9,356 nucleotides of DNA, taken from NCBI GenBank assembly GCA_002495905.1, contig DAHJ01000002.1, forward strand, positions 1 through 9,356. Reading direction: 5' to 3'. Below, in pieces: positions 1-7,337 of the stretch (positions are counted from its first letter, which is position 1; each line of letters begins with the position of its first letter). A program made the position numbers and the translations under genes. The notes beneath the pieces were generated by a model. That model saw only the letters and a list, made by a program, of their open reading frames with translations. It did not search any database and was not told where the DNA came from. Origin of the DNA: Thaumarchaeota archaeon UBA223 (GTDB lineage Archaea; Thermoproteota; Nitrososphaeria; Nitrososphaerales; UBA57).

Positions 1-846
1 ATTATCACGTCTCTGGTAGTTGTCTCTATTTCTTCTATTATCGTACGATTCTTCAGAATTGTTTAAACATTCTTCTAATTCCATAGGCGTAAGTTCTTCT
101 ACTTCTTTTCCTCTTATTGCTCTTGAAACTTTTGTTAGTTTTACAACACTACTTAATTCTCTAAGAATCAAATCGCCTCCTCTATCTCCATCTAAAAATG
201 CAGATAAACTCTTTGTTTTTGCTAAATCAATAATCGTTTGAGGAACGCTTGTTCCTTCTACAGCTATTGTATTTTCAACTCCTATTCTCATCAAATTCAA
301 TATATCAGCTCTTCCTTCTACAACAATAATCTCATTTGATGTGTTTATTGCAGGGCCAGCTGGACATTCATCTTTACCGAACGCTAAAACTTTTCCTTTT
401 TGTAAGGTAGATTCTGAAATATCTTTTAACATGTCTTCACCTTCACTTGATGATTTTGTAGCCCAGTTTTTCGAAATCTGTTTTGCACGTTCCATTATTG
501 CATTTCTTTTTACGGCTCTTACGTCATCTATTGATAATAGTTTAAATTCTGATCCACAAGGACCTACTTTATCAATCTGTTCTACAGCTGCTGCTATCAA
601 TGATACAGTTGATATATCTGTACTCATAGGAATCGTAACTGATCCACTAGCTTTACCATTTTGTGACTCTATAGTAATTTCGATTCTTCCAACTTTCCAG
701 TTTTTTTGAAGCTCATTCAGATTCATTTCTGGTCCAAATAGGCCTTCTGTTTGGCCGAATATTGCACCAATAATATCTGCTTTATCTACTGCTCCATCAA
801 TCTCAAAACTTAGTTTCGCTAAATACTTTACTATAGTCTCGGGCAA
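1..846 (-). CDS. dnaG: Archaeal DnaG (Toprim primase / exosome subunit), partial
   Basis: The reading frame is open through the left edge, so only the N-terminal 282 codons are present (family about 400 or more). The N-terminal archaeal DnaG domain is clear: residues 24-38 hold the GAIFGQTEGLFG block, followed by GRIEITIES near 53-61 and the VGPCG segment near 95-98. A Toprim domain follows, with EIIVVEGRAD at 172-181 (catalytic Glu177), VEGTSVP near 196-202 and LDGDRGG at 218-224 (metal-binding Asp219 and Asp221), then RGKEVEELT near 245-253. After residue about 263 the chain turns polar and rich in Arg and Asn. In archaea this protein has primase-like activity and binds the Csl4-containing exosome, so replication and RNA decay are both possible roles. 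The start is TTG at 846: an in-frame TAA lies immediately upstream, the next ATG is residue 41, and family similarity begins at residue 4. The family call is very secure; the role is from family knowledge. Confidence 0.93.
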   Translation of the reverse strand, partial: MPETIVKYLAKLSFEIDGAVDKADIIGAIFGQTEGLFGPEMNLNELQKNWKVGRIEITIESQNGKASGSVTIPMSTDISTVSLIAAAVEQIDKVGPCGSEFKLLSIDDVRAVKRNAIMERAKQISKNWATKSSSEGEDMLKDISESTLQKGKVLAFGKDECPAGPAINTSNEIIVVEGRADILNLMRIGVENTIAVEGTSVPQTIIDLAKTKSLSAFLDGDRGGDLILRELSSVVKLTKVSRAIRGKEVEELTPMELEECLNNSEESYDNRRNRDNYQRRDN

Positions 847-870
847 TTAAATTAACACCAATTAAATAAT

Positions 871-880
871 ACTTTAAATT
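871..880 (-). promoter_or_regulatory. Putative TATA box of dnaG
   Basis: The minus strand reads AATTTAAAGT. Its TTTAAA core (873-878) is centred about 29 nt upstream of the TTG start at 846. That is the TATA-to-start distance expected if transcription begins at the start codon, giving a leaderless mRNA. No Shine-Dalgarno-like sequence precedes the start. The call rests on sequence and spacing only. Confidence 0.5.
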
Positions 881-918
881 CATCATAATATTATCACTTT
901 TTACTAGAATATACCTTG

Positions 919-926
919 ATATAAAG
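919..926 (-). promoter_or_regulatory. Second TATA-like element between the flavoprotein gene and dnaG
   Basis: The minus strand reads CTTTATAT directly after the TAA stop of the upstream flavoprotein gene. It is a better match to the archaeal TATA consensus than the proximal dnaG box, but it would start transcripts about 45-50 nt before the dnaG start codon. It could be an alternative dnaG promoter or simply AT-rich spacer. The rest of the 81-nt gap (847-927) shows nothing else I can name. Confidence 0.25.
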
Positions 927-927
927 A

Positions 928-1950
928 TTACAATTGAGTTAGTAGTATTTCTGCCATGTCTCTTACCCTAACTTCTAAGCCAAATCTCTCTTCTTGTTTC
1001 TTCATTGTTCTATAAGTGCTCCAAACTGCACCTGAATTTTTAATAAAAGTATACGGACCTAATTTATTATTCATTTTTAACTTGATCACTTTGTATACAT
1101 CTGAATATACTTTGAAATATTCCTTTACTTCTTCTTCATATTTAGGAATATTATCAATATTTCTGTGTAGTATCTCTGCACATTGTAAACTCGGAATTAT
1201 TCCTTCTCCAATTAATGGAAAAACTGTACCAATTGCCTCTCCTACACCTACTATGTTACCTTTTGAAAATGGTTGACAGACTTCTGGTGCAGATAATCGT
1301 ATTGGCCTTCCTATCTTCTTAACAATCTTTCCTCCATGCTTCTTGTTAAAATAATCTAATTCTTCATTATGTTTCCGATAATAGTCTCCCGCTCCCACAT
1401 ATGCAGTGTTTTTCATTAACGGAAAATACCAGAAATATCCGCTTGCAGTAGTAAAAGGTTTTACATAAAAGTCATCATATGGCAATTTTTCATATTCTAC
1501 CATGTATTCTACACATGGAACAAGAAGTTGATCTTTAATTTTTGGCAACATTACTCTTTGTAAACTCGTTGCATCAATAACTAAATCATAATCTTCTGTT
1601 GGAAATGTTTCCGGTGTAATTCTTTTTCCATAATTTGCATCAAGATCTTTTGTTAAATCTAATTCTAATTGATGTTTATTATATGTTACAAGACCCTTAC
1701 ATCCAACTTTTCTTATTTTACCCTTTAATTCTAAATTAATATTGTTTCCATTAAAAAATACATATTTGTCAAAATCTATATTGATTCGTTTAAAAATTCT
1801 CTGCATTTCACTTCTTGCTGCACCCCATGCACACACTGCATTGAATTCCCCTGCTTCCTGCATTTCGAATCCTTTTACATCGTGTTCTTTGCTTAATGTA
1901 TGTAATAAATATGAACCAGCTACTCCCAATCCAATTATTGCTATTTTCAA
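928..1950 (-). CDS. Geranylgeranyl-reductase-family FAD-dependent oxidoreductase
   Basis: This 340-residue flavoprotein opens with a Rossmann dinucleotide fold, IIGLGVAG at residues 5-12 (Gly7, Gly9, Gly12). VIDATS at 124-129 is the second FAD contact, and YFWYFP at 172-177 matches the YxWxFP substrate-cavity motif of archaeal GG reductases. A second FAD-binding segment spans GVGEAIGTVFPLIGEGI at 235-251. Cys40 sits where GG reductases carry a conserved Cys-Gly. Family members saturate the isoprenoid chains of archaeal ether lipids or related prenyl groups, acting at the membrane surface. Two things are odd. The protein is shorter than typical family members (about 390-450 residues), and the usual GD of the second FAD motif reads GE (Glu237). 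The start is TTG at 1950, placed by the Rossmann strand beginning at once and by a TATA box 28 nt upstream. It is transcribed away from malic enzyme. The family is fairly secure; the substrate is unknown. Confidence 0.75.
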   Translation of the reverse strand: MKIAIIGLGVAGSYLLHTLSKEHDVKGFEMQEAGEFNAVCAWGAARSEMQRIFKRINIDFDKYVFFNGNNINLELKGKIRKVGCKGLVTYNKHQLELDLTKDLDANYGKRITPETFPTEDYDLVIDATSLQRVMLPKIKDQLLVPCVEYMVEYEKLPYDDFYVKPFTTASGYFWYFPLMKNTAYVGAGDYYRKHNEELDYFNKKHGGKIVKKIGRPIRLSAPEVCQPFSKGNIVGVGEAIGTVFPLIGEGIIPSLQCAEILHRNIDNIPKYEEEVKEYFKVYSDVYKVIKLKMNNKLGPYTFIKNSGAVWSTYRTMKKQEERFGLEVRVRDMAEILLTQL

Positions 1951-1975
1951 CTTAATTTTTGGATACTTTGCTCTG

Positions 1976-1981
1976 TTTATA
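1976..1981 (-). promoter_or_regulatory. Putative TATA box of the flavoprotein gene
   Basis: The minus strand reads TATAAA, a consensus TATA core, within CATATAAACAG. Its centre lies about 28 nt upstream of the TTG start at 1950, so a leaderless transcript is expected. It overlaps one of the four ATAAAC boxes described for this intergenic region. Confidence 0.5.
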
Positions 1982-2025
1982 TGTCTAATGTTAGTTTATC
2001 ATTTCTAGTGATAACTTCATAAACA

Positions 2026-2034
2026 GATAAAAAC
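2026..2034 (+). promoter_or_regulatory. Putative TATA box of malic enzyme
   Basis: GATAAAAAC is centred about 29 nt before the TTG start at 2059, again the spacing of a leaderless archaeal promoter. It sits between the two CATAAACA copies. The upstream copy at 2018-2025 is an alternative TATA element that would give a leader of roughly 5-10 nt. No Shine-Dalgarno-like sequence is present. Confidence 0.4.
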
Positions 2035-2058
2035 CCATAAACACTAGTTTTAATTGAT

Positions 2059-3393
2059 TTGTCAGAAAAAAATACAAAAGAATTAGAAAAAGCAGCTCAA
2101 AAACCAGGTGAAGATGCTCTTAAATTACATCCATATTACAAGGGTAAAATTGAAACTTCATTAAAATGTTCTATTCAATCGTTTGATGATTTTGCTGTTT
2201 GGTATTCTCCTGGAGTAGCAGCTCCGTGTAAAGATATTAGTAATAATAAACAGCAAGTCTTTGAACATACCAATCGCGGTAATTCTATTGCTGTTGTTAG
2301 TGATGGTTCACGCGTACTTGGTTTAGGTGATATAGGACCCGAAGCTGGACTTCCTGTTATGGAAGGTAAAGCTCTTCTTTTCAAATATCTTGGAGGCGTT
2401 GATGCGGTGCCAATAATGTTAGATACAAAAGATAAAGACGAAATAATACGATTTTGTAAAGTTATTGCACCAACTTTTGGCGGAATCAATCTTGAAGATA
2501 TAGAAAGTCCAAAATGTTTTGATATTCTTTCCGAACTACAACAAACTTTACCTATTCCTGTCTGGCACGACGATCAACAAGGAACTGCTCTTGTTGTTAT
2601 TGCAGGAATGATTAACGCTGCTAAATTTGTAAACAAAAAATTTGAAACTCTTAAAATCAGTTTGATTGGAAGCGGCGCAGCTAATGTAGCTTTAGTTCGA
2701 CTTTTATCTAAAGCAGGTGTTAATATTGAAAATATAGTTGTTGTTGATAGTCGTGGTATACTTAATTTAAATCGTGACGATATTAAGAATAATCCTGCTA
2801 AATGGAATATTGTTGAAACAACAAATAAAGATCAACTTGCTGGAGGTATTAAAGAATCTTTACAAGGTATGGATGCATGCATCGCTTTATCTAAACCTGG
2901 TCCTGGAGTTATTGAAGAATCTTGGATTAAAGACATGTCTGATAGCCCTATTGTATTTACATGTGCAAATCCGGTACCTGAAATATGGCCTTGGGAAGCA
3001 AAAAATGCAGGAGCTGCAATAGTTGCTACAGGAAGGTCTGATTTTCCTAATCAAGTTAATAATTCATTAGGTTTTCCTGGCTTGTTTAGAGGTGCACTTG
3101 ATGTCCGTGCCTTGAAACTTACTGATGGAATGTGTTTAGCTGCCGCATCTGAAATTGCATCTTACGCTGAAAAAATTGGCCTTTCAGAAAATTATATTGT
3201 TCCTAAAATGGACGAACTTGAATTATTTGCTCATGAAGCAGCAGCTGTCGCAATGAAAGCTATCGATGAAGGAGTAGCTCAAATTAAATTGGATAAATCC
3301 GAAGTCTATGAAAATGCCTTAGAAATGATTACACGGTCTCGTAATATTACTCGCAGCCAGATGGATTCAGGATTTATTAAACCTGCACCTTGA
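2059..3393 (+). CDS. Malic enzyme (malate dehydrogenase, oxaloacetate-decarboxylating)
   Basis: The 444-residue product converts malate to pyruvate and CO2 with reduction of NAD(P), linking the citric acid cycle to pyruvate. The N-terminal malic domain shows YSPGVA at 49-54 (Tyr49, general acid), SDGSRVLGLGDIG at 81-93, and MEGKALLFKYLGG at 101-113 (Lys104, catalytic). Metal ligands are Glu146-Asp147 in LEDIESP and Asp172 in WHDDQQGT. The NAD-binding domain has LIGSGAAN at 202-209, CANPVPEI at 302-309 and the closing block ATGRSDFPNQVNNS at 323-336. Asp230, at the end of the second Rossmann strand, favours NAD over NADP by general rule, but this is not decisive. Length matches the short bacterial/archaeal form with no phosphotransacetylase fusion. 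The start must be TTG at 2059: in-frame TAA occurs at 2038 with no other start codon between. It is monocistronic and convergent with the DHH gene. Confidence 0.95.
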   Translation: MSEKNTKELEKAAQKPGEDALKLHPYYKGKIETSLKCSIQSFDDFAVWYSPGVAAPCKDISNNKQQVFEHTNRGNSIAVVSDGSRVLGLGDIGPEAGLPVMEGKALLFKYLGGVDAVPIMLDTKDKDEIIRFCKVIAPTFGGINLEDIESPKCFDILSELQQTLPIPVWHDDQQGTALVVIAGMINAAKFVNKKFETLKISLIGSGAANVALVRLLSKAGVNIENIVVVDSRGILNLNRDDIKNNPAKWNIVETTNKDQLAGGIKESLQGMDACIALSKPGPGVIEESWIKDMSDSPIVFTCANPVPEIWPWEAKNAGAAIVATGRSDFPNQVNNSLGFPGLFRGALDVRALKLTDGMCLAAASEIASYAEKIGLSENYIVPKMDELELFAHEAAAVAMKAIDEGVAQIKLDKSEVYENALEMITRSRNITRSQMDSGFIKPAP

Positions 3394-4365
3394 TTATTTA
3401 TTTAATTCTGCAGAAAATAATTTAATAAATTTCTTTAGTTTGTCGTCTGGAATACGTGCGCCACATGCTTTATTATGACCTCCGCCCATTCCTCCTAATT
3501 CGGGAGTTATCTTTGCAACAATCTTCCCTAATTCTGCCTTAGAATCGTATCTTGCTCGAAACGACATTTCATAATGACCAATTGGATTGTGCCTATAAGC
3601 AAATGCCACCGGAACATCTAATTCTCCAATAATCATGTTTGCCACTAATCCAATTGTTGGGTTCGTTGATTCCATACAAGCAAAATTCTTATAACTTTTT
3701 GCATCCGAATTTATTGTTTTCATTATATTCTTCATTCTTTCAGCTTGTTTATTTGCTAAAATCGAAACATCCTTGATTTCATGTGGAAAACATAAATCCT
3801 GAAATGCATCTACTATTTTATTTCCGAATTGTGGTTTTGCCCCGTCATATGCTAATGCATATGCTAACATTGTAGATTCAAGTAGTAATAATTGTCTGTC
3901 ATAATTACTTATTAGATCTTTAGCAATCTTTTGATTATCCAAATAATCGGTTATTGCTGCATAACATGCTAATATTGAAGCTCCTTTTGGAACTTGCTTT
4001 TTAAGATGTTGATAAGTTAATACACCTGCACATTCTTTTCTTGAATGAACTAGTTCTACCTTCGCCTTTAATAACTTTCTTTTAATTGATGGTTTTAAAA
4101 TATGATGATCTATGTAAGTCACTTTTCCTTTTTTTGTAATTCGATTACATTCCTCGATAAACTTTTCTGCAATTGAATCATTCATTCCTAGATCACAAAC
4201 ATAAAGTTCTGCATTGTCTGGAATTTTTTCAATTGTTTGAATTACCTTGTCATAATTAACAAGATATGTTTTTGCTCCATTTGCTAATTTTACGATTGAC
4301 GCTGATGCTATTCCATCCACATCTTTTCCATGTGAAATACAATATGTTTTTCTTACTTGTTTCAT
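3394..4365 (-). CDS. DHH/DHHA1 family phosphoesterase (RecJ/NrnA-like superfamily)
   Basis: This 323-residue protein has the DHH superfamily architecture. Motif I is SHGKDVDGIAS at residues 11-21 (His12, Asp15, Asp17), motif II is CDLG near 57-60 (Asp58), and motif III is YIDHH at 84-88. ITDYLD at 138-143 supplies the further Asp. The C-terminal DHHA1 substrate-binding domain ends with GGGHNKACGARI at 294-305. All metal-binding positions appear intact, so it should be an active Mn/Mg-dependent phosphodiesterase on single-stranded nucleic acid, short oligonucleotides or cyclic dinucleotides. The sequence does not say which. The ATG at 4365 overlaps the helicase stop as ATGA, which suggests translational coupling. 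An in-frame TTG at 4374 would add three residues and is less likely. The stop codon touches the convergent malic-enzyme stop with no spacer. Family secure, substrate unknown. Confidence 0.88.
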   Translation of the reverse strand: MKQVRKTYCISHGKDVDGIASASIVKLANGAKTYLVNYDKVIQTIEKIPDNAELYVCDLGMNDSIAEKFIEECNRITKKGKVTYIDHHILKPSIKRKLLKAKVELVHSRKECAGVLTYQHLKKQVPKGASILACYAAITDYLDNQKIAKDLISNYDRQLLLLESTMLAYALAYDGAKPQFGNKIVDAFQDLCFPHEIKDVSILANKQAERMKNIMKTINSDAKSYKNFACMESTNPTIGLVANMIIGELDVPVAFAYRHNPIGHYEMSFRARYDSKAELGKIVAKITPELGGMGGGHNKACGARIPDDKLKKFIKLFSAELNK

Positions 4366-7103
4366 TCTTTCCAAAAACCTCTTGTAGTAACATAAACTTT
4401 TTCTGCAAAATATATCTTTCTAAACATGTCTTCTTCATCAGTTTTGTTTCTCAATACTCTTGCAGCAGTATCTGGTCCTATTCCATAAGCTGATAATGTA
4501 AGTATGGCTTCTTTACCATGATTTTGTATTAACGATGAAACTTTCCATAATTTTCTATAATATATGTTCTCATCACGTGTTAATTTCTTCTTTTTTTGCT
4601 TCTTTTTTATAATCTTACCAATTTCCATATCTGTAATATATGTTCTTGTAACAATTCTTGATTTACATCTTGGACATTGAATGTCTTTTTCAATTATATC
4701 TTTTGGTTTTATTACCGTTTCCCAAATTCCACAACTCAAACACAGTAATTTGTTATTTGTTTCCTCGAGCCTTTTTTTTACTAATTCGATGATACTTTTT
4801 TCTACAGTGATTGGTAATGCTGCAAATGTATTTGCATAATCTAAAATTGGTTTGGCTAGCATTGAGAATTCAGATACTTTAACATATTTTATTTTGATTT
4901 TACCTTCTTTAATATTCTGCATTATGTTTAATGTATTCTCTAAATCATATTTCTCTAGAATTAATTCTCTCATTATCTCTTTATCTAATGGCGTATTTTT
5001 GAATCTCTCTTTAATTAGACGTGCTGCTCTCTTATCATATTTTGAATCTTTACTTACTACTCCAAATCTTTTTGCAACATGCCAAGTTTTCCAATTGAGC
5101 GGATGAGTTCCTACTACTGCAACTTCTAAAATATTCTTAAAGTCTATGTCTTGTTTTAATGTCTCTTCTATGTATAATTGTGATAATTGTCCTTGTGATG
5201 ATAACGATATTCTGTATGCATCTGACTTTGAATCTACTAAATATCCATTTTTTGACGATATTATCGTCGACAACAATGTCGAAAGTGTTTGATTCACCCT
5301 TGATCCTAAACACGAATGTATTACTATTGATTTATTTACAATTGATTGTTCAATAACTAATGTTTTATCATCTGGAATTACTCCTAAAGTATTTTTTGCG
5401 TCTTCAATAATTAATCTTTGATCTTCACTTATTCTATTTTCTATATTTTCTAAAATTTCATTTCTTAATTGTCCCACTCTTTGAGCAGTATTGTATTCGA
5501 CAGGTATTAATTCTCCAATCCAATGTGGTACTCTTGATACATCTGAAAACATCGGTTCTACATGCACAGACATCTTATCGTCATCAATTGATACTATTCT
5601 CCATGAATTTCCTTTTAATATGAATGGTTCTCCTGGTTCGGCATATTCTCCAACAAATAATTGATCCAATCTTCCTACAATTCTTTTTTTTGATACGTCT
5701 ATTACTTCAAATTGAACAGAATCGGGTATTGTTGATAAATTTTGATAATAATACTCGAAAATTTTGTATCCTCTTCTTACTGTTTTTCCATCAAATCTTA
5801 CTATTCCTTGATTATTTAGCAGATTAATAGTCTCAATTATCTCATCTTTTTGAGTATTCCTGAATGGATATGCTCTAGTGGCTATCTTTACTATCTTTTC
5901 TAAATCCATTATCCCATTTTGCATAAGCATTCCAGTAATCTGATGACATAATACATCAAGAGAATTTTCATGGATGTTTATCTCTTCCAAGTCCTTTTGT
6001 TCAACTCTGTCTATTAATGCAAGTGATTCCAATTCATCATCTAATCTATTAGTTAAGATTACTCCTGTTGATATTTCTCCAGTTCTGTGTTTACTTCTTC
6101 CCATTCTTTGAATTAATTTAATCGCTTGTCTTGGAGATCCGAATTGCATAACATTATCAATACTTCCTATATCAAGACCTAGTTCTAATGAAGAAGTACA
6201 AACAACTAGGATTGGTTGACCACTTCTTAATCTCGTTTCTGCATCCTCTCTTGCTTCTCTTGATAACGAACCATGATGAATTTCTATGGGAAATTCTGGC
6301 TCTTTTGCTTTTAAAATTGACCCTAAAGCTTCAGCTTCTACTCTTGTATTAGTAAATAATAATGTCGACTTGTTGGTTTCTTTCATTTTTTTTAAAATAA
6401 AACGTGCCACTTCAAATAAATCACCTTTAACATACTTGTTTGCTATATCATATTCTTTTTTTGTATGATCTAAAACTGCTGTTGATTTATATGCTTCACC
6501 AGATAATAATTGTAATCCTGTATCTATATTTCCTAATGTAGCTGATAAACCAATTCTTACAATCTTTTTTTCTGTTAATTCTTGCAATCTCTCTAAAGAT
6601 AATGATAAATGTGTACCTCTTTCATTACCTATTAGTTCGTGAAATTCATCAATAATTACATATTTTGTATCTGTTAAAATTTCTCTTGTAGATTTATTTC
6701 CAATCATTATGCCTAATGTTTCTGGTGTAGTTATCAATACATCGGGAGGTTCTTTAGTTATTTTTTGTTTCTCTGTTCTTGTTGTATCACCGTGTCTAAT
6801 ACTTACTGTTAATCCTTCTGCTTCTGCGTACTGAATAACTCGTCTAAATATGTCTCTGTTCAATGCTTTTAATGGCGTAATATATACTGCAGATATCTTG
6901 TTCTTTTTCTTATCCTTTATACTTCCCATTATTACCGGTATTATTGCAGCTTCTGTTTTTCCAGATCCTGTAGGAGCAATTAATAATACATTTTCTTCTT
7001 TTGCAATCTTAGAATATGAGTTTTTTTGTATATCTGTCAGTTTATTAAATCCGATTTTTGCATATTTTTCTTCTATTGATTTTTCAAATTTCTGATTAGA
7101 CAT
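4362..7103 (-). CDS. Lhr-type superfamily 2 DExH helicase with C-terminal zinc ribbon
   Basis: The 913-residue protein has a full helicase core: Walker A APTGSGKT at 43-50, TPLKALNRD (Ia) near 76-84, TTPETL near 125-130, motif II DEFH at 152-155, motif III SAT at 187-189, TSSLELGLDIGS (V) near 303-314 and QRMGRSKHR (VI) at 332-340. A winged-helix and Lhr-core region follows, with HWIGELIPVEY near 527-537. Near the C-terminus are Cys788-x2-Cys791 and Cys810-x2-Cys813, forming a zinc ribbon. A Lys-rich linker (831-840) and a hairpin-like YGIGPDTAARVL (873-884) come next, ending in GFWKE as in other archaeal Lhr proteins. Archaeal Lhr enzymes act on RNA:DNA hybrids and branched DNA in repair or RNA metabolism. 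The ATG start at 7103 is fixed by an in-frame TAA at 7119-7121. It is first gene of a two-gene operon with the DHH nuclease. Confidence 0.93.
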   Translation of the reverse strand: MSNQKFEKSIEEKYAKIGFNKLTDIQKNSYSKIAKEENVLLIAPTGSGKTEAAIIPVIMGSIKDKKKNKISAVYITPLKALNRDIFRRVIQYAEAEGLTVSIRHGDTTRTEKQKITKEPPDVLITTPETLGIMIGNKSTREILTDTKYVIIDEFHELIGNERGTHLSLSLERLQELTEKKIVRIGLSATLGNIDTGLQLLSGEAYKSTAVLDHTKKEYDIANKYVKGDLFEVARFILKKMKETNKSTLLFTNTRVEAEALGSILKAKEPEFPIEIHHGSLSREAREDAETRLRSGQPILVVCTSSLELGLDIGSIDNVMQFGSPRQAIKLIQRMGRSKHRTGEISTGVILTNRLDDELESLALIDRVEQKDLEEINIHENSLDVLCHQITGMLMQNGIMDLEKIVKIATRAYPFRNTQKDEIIETINLLNNQGIVRFDGKTVRRGYKIFEYYYQNLSTIPDSVQFEVIDVSKKRIVGRLDQLFVGEYAEPGEPFILKGNSWRIVSIDDDKMSVHVEPMFSDVSRVPHWIGELIPVEYNTAQRVGQLRNEILENIENRISEDQRLIIEDAKNTLGVIPDDKTLVIEQSIVNKSIVIHSCLGSRVNQTLSTLLSTIISSKNGYLVDSKSDAYRISLSSQGQLSQLYIEETLKQDIDFKNILEVAVVGTHPLNWKTWHVAKRFGVVSKDSKYDKRAARLIKERFKNTPLDKEIMRELILEKYDLENTLNIMQNIKEGKIKIKYVKVSEFSMLAKPILDYANTFAALPITVEKSIIELVKKRLEETNNKLLCLSCGIWETVIKPKDIIEKDIQCPRCKSRIVTRTYITDMEIGKIIKKKQKKKKLTRDENIYYRKLWKVSSLIQNHGKEAILTLSAYGIGPDTAARVLRNKTDEEDMFRKIYFAEKVYVTTRGFWKE

Positions 7104-7130
7104 ATTAGAATTATCATATTATTAACATTG

Positions 7131-7138
7131 CATAAATT
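7131..7138 (-). promoter_or_regulatory. Putative TATA box of the Lhr-DHH operon
   Basis: The minus strand reads AATTTATG, with its TTTATG core centred about 30 nt upstream of the helicase ATG at 7103. The spacing predicts a leaderless transcript carrying helicase and DHH genes. No separate promoter is obvious for the DHH gene, which overlaps the helicase. Confidence 0.4.
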
Positions 7139-7196
7139 CCTATCCGTCAGTTTTTTTTGTTGGCTCTAGTATGTCTATTTGACTAAAATTACTGAT

Positions 7197-7313
7197 TTAT
7201 GAAATTTTTGTTTTATTTGCCTGATATTCATAGACAAAAATCATTAATATTGATAATATGAAAAGTAGGATTAAAAGAGAAGATTGCCAGTTGAAATATT
7301 CAGTAATTGACAT
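7197..7313 (-). CDS. Small single-span membrane protein, 38 residues
   Basis: I do not recognise a family. The frame runs from ATG at 7313 to TAA at 7197. A short polar N-terminus (MSITEYFNWQSS) leads into an uninterrupted hydrophobic stretch of about 16 residues (roughly 13-28, LLILLFILSILMIFVY), then a basic polar tail (EYQANKTKIS). This is the pattern of a single transmembrane helix with an aromatic belt at each end; the Lys residues would place the C-terminus in the cytoplasm by the positive-inside rule. A TATA-like TTAAAT lies about 28 nt upstream. It is codirectional with the helicase gene, 93 nt before it, and divergent from aconitase with a 99-nt gap. Small membrane proteins of this type are common and often missed in archaea. 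Chance occurrence in AT-rich DNA remains possible. Confidence 0.5.
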   Translation of the reverse strand: MSITEYFNWQSSLLILLFILSILMIFVYEYQANKTKIS

Positions 7314-7337
7314 GCAAGATATTAACTAATTATACTC

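Larger units (their letters stand above)
1975..2042. repeat. Four ATAAAC boxes in mirror-image arrangement in a divergent promoter region
   Basis: ATAAAC occurs on the minus strand at 1975-1980 and 1994-1999, and on the plus strand at 2019-2024 and 2037-2042. The inner and outer pairs share a centre near 2009. The outer-left and inner-right copies extend to a perfect 8-bp inverted repeat (CTGTTTAT 1973-1980 and ATAAACAG 2019-2026). The two plus-strand copies extend to CATAAACA with an 18-nt period. The left outer box overlaps the TATA box of the flavoprotein gene. This may be a regulator-binding array coordinating both genes, or partly a by-product of TATA elements in AT-rich DNA. Confidence 0.4.

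Noticed and set aside
341..709. Plus-strand open frame of about 120 codons opposite dnaG
   Set aside because: It is fully antisense to a DnaG coding region with intact family motifs, and its product shows no recognisable domain.
3405..3414. TTCTGCAGAA palindrome just past the convergent stops as a terminator hairpin
   Set aside because: With no loop, only a 3-bp stem is possible, and archaeal termination depends mainly on U-rich tracts.
5254..5268. Palindrome GACGATA-T-TATCGTC
   Set aside because: It lies inside the helicase coding sequence, has a 1-nt centre unsuited to an RNA hairpin, and has no second copy in the window that I can see.
7151..7158. Run of eight T on the plus strand as a terminator
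   Set aside because: No plus-strand gene ends upstream of it; the nearest upstream coding is antisense. It is in the wrong orientation to end the small membrane gene.
7258..7329. Plus-strand 23-codon frame overlapping the small membrane gene
   Set aside because: It is short and charged with no recognisable feature, and the opposite-strand frame has a much better protein-like pattern and promoter spacing.
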